NCBI GenBank assembly: GCA_007449985.2
Contig: VIIQ02000033.1
Span: forward strand, 434,001 to 498,000
Direction: 5' to 3'
DNA length: 64,000 bases
Source: Desmodesmus armatus
Taxonomy: Eukaryota; Chlorophyta; Chlorophyceae; Sphaeropleales; Scenedesmaceae
Shown here one piece after another: positions 13,601 through 24,646 of the stretch (its first letter is position 1; each line of letters opens with the position of its first letter). A program made the position numbers and the translations under genes. A model generated the notes under the pieces. That model was not told where the DNA came from, did no database searches, and was given only the letters and a program-made list of their open reading frames with translations.

Positions 13601-13866
13601 CTAACGCTGAACAACTCAATAACGCCTTGACCCAAAAATGCAACAAACCATCACCACACGCGCGGCTACAACTTGCTGTGTGTGATATCACACAACCACA
13701 ACTTCTCTCACAAGGCTGATGCCCTAACACCGGCTGACATATGACAACAACCTTCAACTCACCTGCCTTCAGCTGTTGGCCCAGTAACAGGCACACCAAT
13801 GCGCGCCATCGCGCAGGTTGAACTATCGCTGCTGTTAACCTGACCATGTGCTCTCCATGCCCAATC
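10518..13866. other. Convergent intergenic region
   Basis: This 3.3 kb lies between the ends of the permease (+) and the aminotransferase (-). It holds degenerate GGGTTTGAGG/TTTAGGG-like stretches around 11430-11500 and short repeats such as ACTAGCTAGTAGCAGTAGCTAG near 12390. A CATGCTAC-GGGTTGGGAGGCAAA unit is repeated near 11740 and 11850. No exon with family resemblance was found. It must contain both 3' untranslated regions. Confidence 0.4.
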
Positions 13867-15201
13867 TCAACATGCAGCTGCCGACACAAACTCTCCCACT
13901 CCTTCATCCACACCGGCTGCCACACGCACCAACTGCTGAAACCCAGCCTTCAACCGCCCCGCTGCAACCTTGCACTGCTCCGGTTTCAAGTTGGCAAACG
14001 CCACTCGCACATACCCCGGCGCCCCACACGCAGACCCTGGAATGATGCACACTCCATGCTCTTGGATCAGCCACTTGACAACCGCCTCATCCCCTTCCGT
14101 CAGCGCTCTCGCTGCTGCTGTATCACTCCCGCTCATTCCTGTACAGCTGCTGTTCCGCCTGTTTGCCTCCCCTGCTGAATTTACTGCTGCTCCATCCCCA
14201 CCCCCTCCTGCTGTATCTGCATCGGCACTGTACTGCTGCTGTTTAGGTGCTACAGGGAGCTTCGCCCAATAGTAGATAGCCCCCTCTCCCCCCACCCAGC
14301 CATGGCCTGCGGTTCCCAAGGGGGACAGGGCATCCTCAACATATGCCTGGTTTTCCTGCAGGCCTGTGAGCTGTTGCTGTAGGTACTCGTCCCCGTGCTG
14401 CAGTGCTGCTAGGGCTATGTGCTGGCTAAGCTGGCTGGCACACACGGCAACAGTGTCTTGGACCTGCGGACAGCAACATGAACAGCAAAACAACACTGAC
14501 AACCCTACTAACAGTACGGCAAAACTGCATAAGGATAACACTGCATGCTGCGTGGTGCTCCACACACATCCCCACATGCCCACCAACCCCAGAAATCTGG
14601 CGGACAGCTCAGCACTCCTCCCACGCCCTCGCCCCCTTGCAGGCGTCCACCCCCTTGCCCGCCCGCACCCGGCCCCTCGCCCCTTGGCCTCGCCCGCGCC
14701 CGCCCCCTGGCCCGCCCCCGCCCCTGCTAAGCCCGTCCCTCGCGTCCACCCTCCCCCCTCCCCTGTCTCCAACATGCGGTTGCCCTAGCCCCTCGCTTTG
14801 AGGAGTTCAGCGGTTCCTCGCCCCGCCCACCCCCCACCCCCTCACCCGCCCCCTTACTGCCCCCCCCCCCCCCGCAGGGCCCTACCTCCTCTCAACATGC
14901 GGGCTCCCTAGCTCCTCATCTTGCGTGGTTCAGCCCCCCTGGGCCAGGTCCTGTACGCCCCCGCCCCCACACCCGCTAACCCTCCCTCCCGCCTCTCCAC
15001 CCGCTCCTCTTACCCCGCCCCGTCCCCACCCCTTCTTAATGTCCTAGCCCCTCTCCTTGAGTAGTTCAGCTCCCAGGTCCTGTACGCCCCCTCCTCTCAC
15101 CCCTCACCGCCCCCCTTGCCTCTCCACACCCTCCCCCCACCCCCTCTCAAACATGGTGTCATGTTTGAGAGGGAGAGCGCTGCAGCAGTGACCCCAGAGC
15201 T

Positions 15202-15239
<38 letters not shown>

Positions 15240-18200
15240 TGCCCTAGCCCCTCACCTTGAGCAATTCAGCTCCCAGGTCCTGTGCGCCACCAAACTGTGC
15301 CAGCAGCTCCTGACCCCTGGCCACTCCACATCCTCCCATGCCCCCCCCCCCCACACACACACAAGCGGACCTAGTCGGACTATGTTGGCATTCCTCATAG
15401 ACTACTTGCATGTGACTTGCATGTTGATCATCAAGCATACGGTATGCATGTTGATCATCAAGCATACGGTATGCATGTTGATCATCAAGCATACGGTATG
15501 CTACTCAAGTAATCCCTGTGCTAACACACCCCCCCCCCTCTCCCCCCATCCACACCCCTTTAGTGTCCTCACCTTGAGCAGTTCAGCCCCCAGGTCCTGT
15601 ACGCCACCAAACTGTGCCAGCAGCTCCTGTCCTGGGTAGGCTATGTAGCCAACACGCCACCTGAGCAAGGGAAGCAGGACAACCAGACCACAGCAGCAGC
15701 CAGGGTTACAAAAGTATCTCTCCATCAGTCAGACATGCGTTGATGGGATCGGTCGCCACAAGCAAAGTCTCAGGCCTCTGTCAAGCACTGACCCCCCCCC
15801 CCCCCCGCCCACCCTCAGGGAATTCCCCCCCCCCCTCTTCCGGGGCCCATCCCACTACTCCAACACAGCATACAGGCTCTGCAACATGCATCAGACAGCC
15901 CCCCTCCCCCTGCCGCATCACCAGCCGTCCACTCACCCCATCATGCCGTATGCTTTGCTGAAGCTGAACACATTCAGTATGTTGGGCCCCGACATGCAGT
16001 GGTGGGCTCGGCCGCCATACACGAAGTCCTCATATGTGTTGTCCAGCACAAGCCAGCTCCTGGCAGCAGCACACATAGCAGCAGCATCAGCCACCTCTGA
16101 CTGCTGCAGCAACACACCTGCACGTATGCAAAACAAAGGCGCAGTGGCTGACTTGATGAGAGAGCCAAAAGCAAGTGGTGCATGTGTGTATAGACACAGG
16201 AAGTGCATCCAGCCAAGGATGTGGCATTCCGAAGTTGGGCATGAGTGCACACCCACAGACTGATGATGACACCCACATGCTAAGCTTAGCCCTTATAAGG
16301 GCTTGCCCAGGATCAGGGAGGATCACCAACTGAAGTGGGTAGCGACGTTTTGGCCCCTTGCTCGAGCTCTCCCCTCTGCCCCCTCGCACTGGCTTCCACC
16401 CTCGTCCCTCTCATTGGCGTTGCCCCCTGCATATCATTGCTGTGGGGAATGACCATTGAAAACGTGTGTTGGCCTTCTGTGCAGGTGTGGCACTGTTTGC
16501 CCCGAGGGGGGTGGGGGAGTGTTGCAATGTAATATTTTTAACCGCCAGGCGCAACACTCCAGTAGTATCTGTATGTACCACACACCTGTTGGGTTACATG
16601 GGTTGACCAGCACCACCATTTGGGTGGGTGTGGTGCCTGCAGCTGCTGCTGCAGCCAGGCCAGGTCTGGGTGGAGGCTGTCAGGGTCACAGGGACCAAGC
16701 AACACCTGACAAGCAGGTTTGGGGGGGGGGGCATACAAACATACATACACGACAACAATATATAATCAAAAGAATATAGAGTGAGTGAGTGTGTGAGTGA
16801 GTGAGTGAGTGGAGGCTGTCTGGGTCACAGGGACCAAGCAACACCTGGCAGAAACATGCATACACGGCAGCAAGGAATGAGTGAAATGGGCGAGTGAATG
16901 AGAGAGTGCCATCGTGTCTGCGAGAGCCTGAGGCTAAATCCCAATGGGTGGAACGTGCTGGAACCCCAGCATCCCCTGGGACAACAAAAACAGCAGCAAG
17001 CCTGAGCGCATGGGTGAATGATCCCCACTGGATCCACTGAAGCAACATTCAAACCGAATTCAAACACAATTCGTGTGCATGCAGTGAAGCTGTCACGCGC
17101 ACACAGGGTCCCAGCAATACCTAAGCATTGGCCAGCAGCCAGGGATAGGGATCAGATCATTGGAATGCGGTTTCCACCCACCTTGTCAGCCCCTCCAGTC
17201 ATCTGCAGGGCCATGATGTGGTTGAAGTAGTAAGGAGTGAACAGCACCACCCTGTCTCCCTCATCCACCAGGCTCAGCACAATGTTCACGAATGCCTGGT
17301 TGGCACCAGCAGTTACCATAACCTCGTACTGCAAGTGGGGGGGGGGGGCAAGGGCAGCAAAGAGTGTGTGTGGCGGGGGGGGGGGGGGGGGGGGGGGGGG
17401 GGAGGTAGGGACAGAATCTGGCAGGCCGACGCAAAGTTGTGCAGTTGTGAACAGCACCACCCTGTCTCCCTCATCCACCAGGCTCAGCACGATGTTCACA
17501 AACGCCTGGTTGGCACCAGCAGTGACCATAACCTCGTACTGCAATTTTGGGGGGGGGGGCAAGGGCAGCAAAGTGTGTTTTGAGGGTGGGGGGGGGGGCA
17601 GTGGGAGGGGAGAATCCAGCAGGGGCCGGCGGAGGCAGGGGGGGCAGGCCGGTGCAAAGTTGCCCCATTTTGAACAGCACCACCCTGTCCCCTTCGTCTA
17701 CAAAGCTTAGCACGATGTTCACAAACGCCTAGTTGGCACCAGCAGTGACCATAACCTCGTACTGCAAGTTTGGGGGGGGGGGGGGCAGGGCAGCAAAGTG
17801 TGTTTTAGGGTGGGGGGGGGCAGTGGGAGGGGACAATCCAGCAGGGGCCCGGCGGAGGCAGGGGGGGCAGGCCGGTGCAGAGTTGCACCTTTTTGAACAG
17901 CACCAAACTGTCCCCTTCGTCTACAAAGCTCAGCCACTATTCACAAACGCCTGGTTGGCACCAGCAGTGACCATAACCTCATACTGCAGGCGACGCAGCA
18001 AGAGATGTGGACGGAGGGGAAGGGAGACGGGGGGGGGGGGTGTTGAAGGTATGGCGGATGACCAAGTGCAGAGCCAGCTCCAGCCACATGTGGACAGCAC
18101 TGTTTGATCTTTGTAAGGTCGAACACACAACGCTCAATAGTGTGCTTCCATACTTGTGGAATACACGGATGCCTGGTTGGCACCAGCAGTCACCATCACC

Positions 18201-19655
18201 TCTACTGGAAGCAGGGCAGCAGAGCAGTACGCAGGAAGGGAGGGATGACAGGGGGGGGGGGGAAGGGGAGCGCAAGGGGGCAAATAAACAGGAACGGTGT
18301 GATGAATCACCGGTTGCAGGGCCGGATTCAGCCACATGTGGACAGCGCTCAACAAAATGCTTCCGTAAATGTGGAACACACAGATGCCTGGTTGGCACCA
18401 GCAGTCACCATCACCTTGTACTCACCCCCTGCAATCCATTCCTATCAGCCAGCTTCTGCAGCAGTGCCATCCGCAGTGCAGGCAGACCCTCTGCCGGCCC
18501 ATAGCCGTTGATGCTGCTGCCATCAGCTTGGCACCCCCCCCCCACACACCACACACCTCAATTTCCGCCTTCTATGCCCTTTCCTACGCCCCATGATTTG
18601 CCGCCTGCCATTCCATGCCCCCCTCCCCCCCGGCAGCCCCTTGTCGCCCCCCCTCATCCACACCCCTCCCCTCCACTCACCCCCTGCAATCCATTCCTGT
18701 CGACCAGCTTCTGCTGTAGTGCAGTTCGCAGTGCAGGCAGACCCTCTGCCGCCCCATAGCCATTGATGCTGCCACCATCAGCTGACCCTAGCAGCTGAGC
18801 AGCAGCAGCCATAGCAGCAGGAGGAGGCTGCCAGTGCACAATGCCCTGAGCCAGGGACATAACCTGCACACACAAAGCCACACTTCGAACCGTCACACAA
18901 ATCAAAAGCCATTCTAGCTTTTGAGCGCCTTGGTCATGTGCTTTTGTACGGCTGTGCTCAGCCATTCGGTGAAGAATAATTTCTTTGAAGCCATTACACC
19001 AGGGGGGGTGCGAGCTGTTGCTGTGCGCACAGAGGTGATGTGTGCTACTACTGCAGCAGCCATAGCAGCAGGAGGAGGCTGCCAGTGCACAATGCCCTGA
19101 GCCAGGGACATAACCTGAACACACACAGAGAGACACCGCACACGCATGATAGCGATCAACAATACTGTTTCCATCACATTGTTTGTTCAGTCCACCCCAG
19201 ATTGACCTTACCTGTCCTCCCACTGGGGTTTGGCGAGGTTTGGCAAACCCCAAACAACAATGCGGCAGCACAGTATTTTGAATGTGGGGTCAGGATTCAG
19301 CTGCAGCAGCCTCTGCTTGCAGGGTGATGGTGATGGGGGCCGGCGGGCGGCGCCTGCACCCTGCACAATGCGACTGCATGCTCGCCCCCCTTCCCCTCCC
19401 CCCCCCCACACCACCACCACCACACACACGCGCTGCAGCTAGTGCCCAAAGTCAGTGGTCACTACCTGCTTGCTAGGTGGTGCTCGAGCCATGAGCTGCT
19501 TTGTCTTGACAATGACAGGGGGGTCTGTCACCAGCACACGCTGAGACACCTGCAGGGACAGCAGCCAGACGGGCAGGCGGGCACATCAGTGTGAGCAGCA
19601 AGGCTTCCTGTGACACCTGTGATGCCCCTTGTGGTGGGTGGGTTTGTCCGTTCAT
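13867..19655 (-). CDS. Aromatic/methionine aminotransferase, ISS1/VAS1 type (8 exons, one apparent frameshift)
   Basis: A fold-type I PLP aminotransferase close to Arabidopsis VAS1/ISS1, which moves amino groups between methionine and aromatic 2-oxoacids such as indole-3-pyruvate. Minus-strand exons in order: 19617-19655 (start uncertain), 19466-19549, 18681-18863, 17182-17328, 16586-16705, 15937-16117, 15573-15660, 13867-14463. Marks: SLAQGIVHWQPPP; GYGAAEGLPALR; VMVTAGANQAFVN; PYYFN; NPCNPTG; DNTYEDF; SFSKAYGMMGWR carrying the PLP lysine; and PGYVRVAF with the carboxylate-binding Arg. The last exon has a low-complexity Gly/Ser/Ala insert absent from plant homologues. Phases agree everywhere except inside exon 16586-16705. 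There the reading frame for LLGPCDPDSLH and the frame for VVLVNPCNPTG differ by one base, near 16630-16650. This is either a sequence error or a lesion. The introns are filled with copies of neighbouring exon edges. Confidence 0.85.
14793..15310 (-). repeat. Degenerate copies of the 3' edge of aminotransferase exon 15573-15660
   Basis: The sequence encoding GQELLAQFGG-QDLGAELLK plus the donor recurs almost intact at about 15247-15310, with Ala for Val. More decayed copies of the LGAELLK-donor part occur near 15051-15085, 14905-14955 and 14793-14820. They are separated by C-rich DNA and a CAG run (15200-15238). All lie in the intron directly downstream of the true exon. Confidence 0.8.
15420..15500. 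repeat. 27-bp tandem repeat, three copies
   Basis: Three near-identical 27-bp units, each containing GTTGATCATCAAGCATACGG, are in an intron of the aminotransferase gene. The unit holds the palindrome TGATCA. A related non-repeated stretch (GCATGTGACTTGCATGTT) occurs here and near 21010 in the next gene. Confidence 0.9.
16812..16857 (-). repeat. Truncated copy of aminotransferase exon 16586-16705
   Basis: The acceptor and first 12 codons (VLLGPCDPDSLH) of the exon are copied here upstream on the minus strand. The copy then breaks into a GAGT/CACT repeat (16782-16811) instead of continuing. It offers a competing acceptor about 150 bp before the true one. Confidence 0.9.
17340..18422 (-). repeat. 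Array of about five copies of aminotransferase exon 17182-17328
   Basis: Copies of the segment encoding VMVTAGANQAFVNIVLSLVDEGDRVVLF lie at about 17447-17541, 17671-17766, 17896-17986, 18110-18205 and 18310-18420. They are spaced about 215-230 bp and separated by poly-G tracts. Divergence increases away from the true exon: the nearest copy is almost identical, while the two farthest are truncated (VMVTAGANQAS). Only the copy at 17182-17328 carries the following PYYFNHIMALQMTGGADK segment and a donor in phase, so it is taken as the functional exon. The farthest copy is fused to a copy of the preceding exon's end. Confidence 0.9.
18423..18535 (-). repeat. Copy of the second half of aminotransferase exon 18681-18863
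   Basis: This segment encodes a variant of the GYGPAEGLPALR-LLQKLADRNGLQG block that ends in a GGTGAGT donor. It duplicates the end of the true exon about 250 bp upstream on the minus strand, with several substitutions. It directly abuts the most distal copy of the next exon. Confidence 0.85.
19061..19114 (-). repeat. Copy of the first half of aminotransferase exon 18681-18863
   Basis: The acceptor and the codons for VMSLAQGIVHWQPPPAAMAAA are copied exactly about 250 bp before the true exon, then diverge. The copy ends without a donor in a consistent phase, so the 18681-18863 copy is preferred. Confidence 0.88.
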
Positions 19656-20570
19656 GTCAAGCTGATGCTGGGTGCACCAAGCAATGCATCGTTCTGCTTA
19701 TAAAGCAAATGCGTTGTGTGAATCTCATATGTGAATCTTATCAATCAGGCAGCAGGTGTGAATAGTGAGGTCATCCCTTCTACAGCACCTTGGGCACTGT
19801 GCATGTGGTGTTTGCTGCTCCAGCCTGGCTGGCTCTTGTGCGCACACTGCTCCTTTTGGCGGTCAAATCCATCATTGAAGAGCACTGGTAACAGTTGCAG
19901 GCGTTACAGAGCTGAAGACAGTGTTTGGGGCTCTTTGTCTTCGTGTGTGTGGCAGTAGCAGAACGGTTGCACGGTGAAGGAGTGGCTCGTGTCAACAAAC
20001 CAAATTAAGCAATCGTGCTTACAGAAATCAACGACAAACGCAGTTGACCACCCGCGACTCAGTCATGTTTGACTTCACACCAGATCCTGATCACTTGCTA
20101 TCTTGTCAGTACTTGCAGTAGTCAGGAGCTCGTGTGCAGCAGATGTGCGATGTCTTGATACTTGAAATGAACGTAGTGTTCAAAAAGACACGGAAGCATG
20201 GTCCAGTCCGGCAGCATCCTGGCCATGCCGCACTTTGGCAACCCGCAATGCATTTGCACAACTCTGCATCTTACAGTGTCTACTATCACCATACATCTAA
20301 TCAATCCTGCTCACACTGCCTAACGGAATGTCAGGAATCTGTGTCCTGTCGCATCACCCTTCACCGATTGCAGCAGCAGCTGCTCAGCCATCCCTGGTGT
20401 ACCAACAACATACACAGCCACCAGGAAAACCTGTGTGCACGAGGCACGTGCACACAACAAGCTCTTCTGACAGTGTCAACAAGGCAACAGCAGCGAGGCT
20501 GCAGTGCAGCAAGCCCGTCAGCTCTCATGCTGGGCTGGATCGTCCGCTGCCGTAGCGCTCAGGGTCTTCC
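19656..20570. other. Gap between two minus-strand genes
   Basis: This is the upstream region of the aminotransferase and the 3' region of the next gene. No further exon was recognised. The aminotransferase start at 19655 (MNGQTHPPQGASQ, spliced by a short 67-bp intron) is phase-consistent, but its donor GTGTCA is weak, so the true first exon could instead lie in this gap. Confidence 0.35.
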
Positions 20571-23500
20571 TTAGCTAGCCCTCCACCACACCCTGACCAG
20601 CTGCCTTGGGACCTGCACATGAACAAGAATAGGGAGGGAAACCAAAAAAGAGGCTGAGCAAGTGGAAACGGTAAAGGTGAGGGAACGAGGGAGCGAGCAC
20701 TGGGGCCTACTGTACAGCTGCATTTATGCAAAGGGAGATGGTGGTGAGCAAAGCCATGTCGGGGTGGGCAGGACAGGCCAAGTTGCGATGGGTAAGACCA
20801 GACCCCGTTACCCCCCTTACCCCCCCCCCCACACACACACACAACTGCCGCTACCAGGTGAACGCTTTCCTTATTGACTGGTATGCCAGCACTTTCATGC
20901 AGGGCAACGCGGTCCACTTGCTCCACCTGCCGTCGATGCACTCCCCGGTTTGCTGTCCTAGTCAGACTATCATAGTCTGAACATAGTATGTTGGCATGCC
21001 CGATAGACTGCTTGCATGTGACTTGCATGTTCGTAGTATGCTAGCTACTCCAATAATCCCTGTGCTAACACACACAAGCGCGCACAACAGAACCCCCCTC
21101 CCCCCTCCCACACACACACACACACTGTGGCAAATTGGATGATTGCTGGTTGATGCATTGGCTAGATGCACCTCCTGTGTCTACACACGCTCACCAGATG
21201 ACTCATCCTCCCCTCCCCCCCCCCCCTCTCTCCCCTCCCCCCCCCCCCCCCCACCACCCACCCTCACCAGATGACTCATCCTCCCTCCCCCCCCCCCCCT
21301 CCCCCCCCTCCCCCCCCCTCACCTCCCCCCCCCCCACCCACTCACCAGATGACTCATCCTCCCCCTCCCCCCCCCCCCCTCTCACCCTCCCCCTCCCCCC
21401 CCCCCCCCCCACACACACACCCTCTCCCCCCCCCCCTCAAACAGGTACCCCCCCCCCAACACACACACTCACCAGATGACTCATCCTGCTGCAGCTCCTG
21501 GCCTTCTCTGGGGTGAGCTCAGGCCCTGCCCCCTCAGGCACTGAAGGGTCATTCTGCAGCCAGCAGTGCAGGGTTCACAAGCATGAGTTCTTGAGCTTTA
21601 TAGCTACAGGTGTACCTTTGTTTTGATTTGACTTGATATCACACACGTGACTTGTATCAAGCAGGTGCATGCTTATGATGTCAATGTCATGATGACAGGG
21701 TAATTCGTAAAGTGCGTTCTGGCACAAACTTTTGTATGAGGGAAGACACCGGATATGCCAGATCAGCGCTGTGGGTCAGCAGTGCAGGGTGCACAGGGTG
21801 TAACAAACACCGTGTGAGTTGCACCAAGCAGGTGCATGCATATGATGTTGCTGTCATGATGACAGGGTGACCTGGCAAAGTGCGTTCCGGCACGAACTTT
21901 TGTATGAGAGAATTCTCTATGTCTTCTAGAAGGCACCGGCATGCCAGATCAGCGCATTGAGCCAGCAGAGCCAGCTGGCAGCTGCATGTCCTTCCTACTG
22001 AGGGAAGAGGTCATGCCAGACCCATCCAGAACTGTTTCAGCAGAGCTTGCTTTGCACACGCCCCTTCCGCCCCTCCCTGACTACAGGAGATCCTGGCGCA
22101 ACTAATTTGGCTGGAGGCTGTGTTCCATGAGGAAGCTGCAACAAGCTGCCTCTGGTCAGGCTGACCACGTTGTTGTGACCAAAAACAATTTTGAAAGCGA
22201 TTCAAATTCAAGATTTCAGGGAGCAGACCTGTATGGGGTATGCCCCAGGCTCCTTGATACCCTCATCCTTGGCCACAGTGTTGCCTCCACCATCAGTGCT
22301 GCCTGAGGCGCCTGCAGCCTCACTCTCACCACGGCTGGGCTCATCCCTGCAACCAATGGGACCCCAGGTGGGTTGAGGGGGTGGGGGTGGGGTTGGGGGG
22401 GGGGGGGGTAGGGGTGGGGGGGGGGGGGGGGAATAAATTTCAGTGGTCAGGGGTCCTGCAGCCTCACTCTCACCACGGCTGGGCTCATCCCTGCAAACGG
22501 TGAGGCCACCGGGTGGAAGAGAATTTAAGAAACAACATGGGAACAAGGGCTAGGGGTCAGCGGGTCAGATTGGTGCCACCACCGTGCTTGGCGAGCAACA
22601 CATCGGCAGCCAGCGCTGACTCAGCGCTGTGACATGCGTTAGCGCATGTGACATGCGTTAGCGCATGTGACATGCGTTAGCGCATGTTCTTGATAGCGTG
22701 ACGCTTGACGGCTTGCATGACCTCAGGCTGGTGGTTAGCAGCAGGTCTGCAAGCTTGCATTGATGGGGGGGGGCGCAGCTTCAAGCCCGCCCCGTCACCA
22801 AACCCCCATGTGGCCCCCTCTGAGCCTAGTAGGGCGGGGTCTGCTGCTGAGACTGCATGGACGCCTGCTGTTGTTGAACACTTGTAGGTGTGCAACCTGC
22901 CTGCTTGCCTGCTTGTCTGCCAGGTGACAAGACTAACCTCTTCGCAGGGGGCGTAACTCATTCTTTCTTACCTAGGGAAGCTCATCTCTGCTGATTTCTA
23001 TATGATCACCTGTGTGAGTCCAGGGTTTGGTGAGGGCATGGTGTGTGCGGTGTGTCGACAGAGAGACTGCATGCGTGCACATGCATGCATTGTGTGTGTG
23101 TGTGGGGGGGGGGGGGGCGGGGGCTGCTTAGCTGTGTCAGACTGCCAGGTGACGTGCTGCTTAGTAAGGATGAGTAATCTCTTCACGATGCATTTTCGTC
23201 TCACCTAGGGAAGCTCATCTCTGCTGACTTCTCCTGAGTGAGTCCAGGGTTTGGTGAGGGCATGGGGTCTCTGTCCTCACGTCCATACAGCTCCCCACTG
23301 GATGCAGCTACAGGGGCACAGCAAGGGGGAAGGGGTAATGGTGGTCACGGTTCAAGGGGATGTCACATGGAGGTTGCACCTGACTGGGGTCCCTGTCCTC
23401 ACGCGCATACAACTCACCACTTGATGCAGCTGCAGGGAACAGGGGGGTACAAACAGAACAGGGGGGTACAACAAGGGGGAGGGGTCACCATGATGGTAGG

Positions 23501-24167
23501 CAGGGTTCAAGGAATGTCACATGGAGGTTGCACCATACTGGGGTCCATGTTTCCACCGTGGAGATGTATGAGGCCCATACAGCTGTATGGGACCATGAAG
23601 CAATACGGGGCCCATATAGCTCACCACTGGATGCAGCTGAGGGGGCAGAGGGGTACAACAGGGATTTGGGGGGGGGGGTGCTGATGGGCAGGGGGGGGGG
23701 TGGACAGGGTTCCAGGGGTTGGTGCATGGAGTTTGCACCTGACTACCTGGCAGCTGGAGTTGCAGAATGCATGGGAGGGCTGCTGCAACTGTGCAGCTCG
23801 TGTCGTCTGCCAATGCCGAATGCGACATGCATTGACGCACATGTGTGTGCATGTCAACATGCATGCCGTCTTTGCCAGCAGCGATCAATGGATACCCTTC
23901 TGTCTCCCCTCCCCTCCTTTCAAAACCCAGTATGCCTGAAACCTCACATGCGTCTGGGTCAGTAAACTTTACATCCTTGTCACTTCCAGCTGCACGCCCA
24001 GGGGCTGCGCCCTTGCTGCCTGGAGCTCCTGTTCCGCCACCAGGAGTGCCCTGCAGCTCGCTGTTGCTGCTGATAGTGGTTCTTAGATGGCGCTGTGCTG
24101 TGAGCAGAGCACCATACTGGATGCATGTGGTGCTTGCTAGCAGGTTGGCAGAAATACGAGACAGCAT
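20571..24167 (-). CDS. Unknown acidic protein with probable mitochondrial presequence
   Basis: I do not recognise this family. Proposed exons in order: 23948-24167, 23205-23307, 22229-22346, 21473-21553, 20855-20926, 20571-20612, giving about 211 residues with all phases consistent. The N-terminus (MLSRISANLLASTTCIQYGA and on to about residue 40) lacks acidic residues and carries scattered Arg, like a mitochondrial presequence. The remainder is hydrophilic, rich in Gly, Ser, Pro, Glu and Asp, with no membrane segment or catalytic motif seen (GELYGREDRDPMPSPNPG; DEPSRGESEAAG; VEQVDRVALHESAGIP). The final exon is uncertain: the canonical acceptor gives an ending VPRQLVRVWWRAS, while a weaker AAG acceptor just downstream would end EDPERYGSGRSSPA. 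Three of its exons have truncated copies in neighbouring introns. It is divergent from the coiled-coil gene at 24647. Confidence 0.5.
21188..21425 (-). repeat. Copies of an exon 3' edge embedded in poly-C
   Basis: The junction between the true exon 21473-21553 and its donor (plus strand CTCACCAGATGACTCATCCT) recurs at 21188, 21267 and 21339. Each copy is followed by tens of C residues with occasional T or A. The units are about 72-79 bp apart. Confidence 0.92.
22441..22497 (-). repeat. Truncated copy of exon 22229-22346
   Basis: The acceptor side of the exon, encoding DEPSRGESEAAG, is repeated about 150 bp upstream on the minus strand, after a G-rich tract at 22378-22433. The copy diverges after AAG. 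It again provides a TTTGCAG-type acceptor. Confidence 0.85.
22631..22688. repeat. Tandem palindromic repeat, three units
   Basis: Three back-to-back copies of the self-complementary unit ACATGCGTTAGCGCATGT (arms ACATGCG/CGCATGT, loop TTAG) share a 19-bp period. Each unit can fold into a hairpin. The repeat lies in an intron of the unknown mitochondrial-type gene. Confidence 0.92.
22971..23640 (-). repeat. Copies of exon 23205-23307 on both sides of the true exon
   Basis: The 3' edge (KSAEMSFPR plus donor) and the adjoining sequence are repeated at 22971-23040. The 5' edge (acceptor plus ASSGELYGRED) is repeated at about 23385-23430 and, more altered, around 23500-23640. The intervening DNA is G-rich. 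Phase and conservation favour 23205-23307 as the functional exon. Confidence 0.82.
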
Positions 24168-24646
24168 TGTGGTGGTTTCAAAGCTAGCTGGGGTGTAGGT
24201 TGCAGAGAAAACCAGGATATGCGAGTGTCAAAATGGCGCAGATCGCTGAGGGACGTGCTTGCGTGCCATTGTCGAACAAGGAATGACGACACATGCTGAC
24301 TAATGACTGACTGATCAACCAACATACATCAACGGCACCAACGTGTTTCATGCTTTTTGAAAAATGATTTTGCAAACATCGCAAGTGTGTGTCTCGATAA
24401 TGCAACCCCCCTCCATTCCATCCGATGTTGTAGTGGAAGCAGCCAATACAAATCTGAAAGCAGTCAGCGCCGTAGAGACACTGAAGAAGTGACCAATGCA
24501 TTCAGATGTTCTATCAGGGTCAGCAGCATGGTCTCTTCTGGACTCAGACCTGACACAGGTAACTCAGCTGCTGCTCTCCATACAGCAGCTGCAAGATCGC
24601 TGCTAGGGGCTCCAGTGCCACCCATGATGGCTTATGCTGCCTGCTG
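24168..24646. promoter_or_regulatory. Short divergent promoter region
   Basis: This 479 bp separates the ATG of the minus-strand mitochondrial-type gene (24167) from the proposed ATG of the plus-strand coiled-coil gene (24647). It should hold both promoters. No clear TATA box or known motif was seen, so the call rests only on the gene arrangement. Confidence 0.35.

Noticed and set aside
13867..14775. One long minus-strand open frame of 302 codons taken whole as a gene
   Set aside because: Only the part below 14463 matches the aminotransferase; the upstream part is intron with Arg/Gly-rich translation of a C-rich tract.
15420..15500. A CRISPR-like repeat array
   Set aside because: The 27-bp units are directly adjacent with no spacers and lie in a eukaryotic intron.
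17218..17732. Plus-strand Gly-rich proteins across the poly-G tracts
   Set aside because: They are antisense reading of repeated aminotransferase exon copies and simple G runs, without splice or family support.
21135..21516. A proline-rich hydroxyproline-type wall protein on the plus strand
   Set aside because: Pro and Thr here come only from poly-C/CACA tracts around copies of a minus-strand exon edge; there is no signal peptide or flanking exon.
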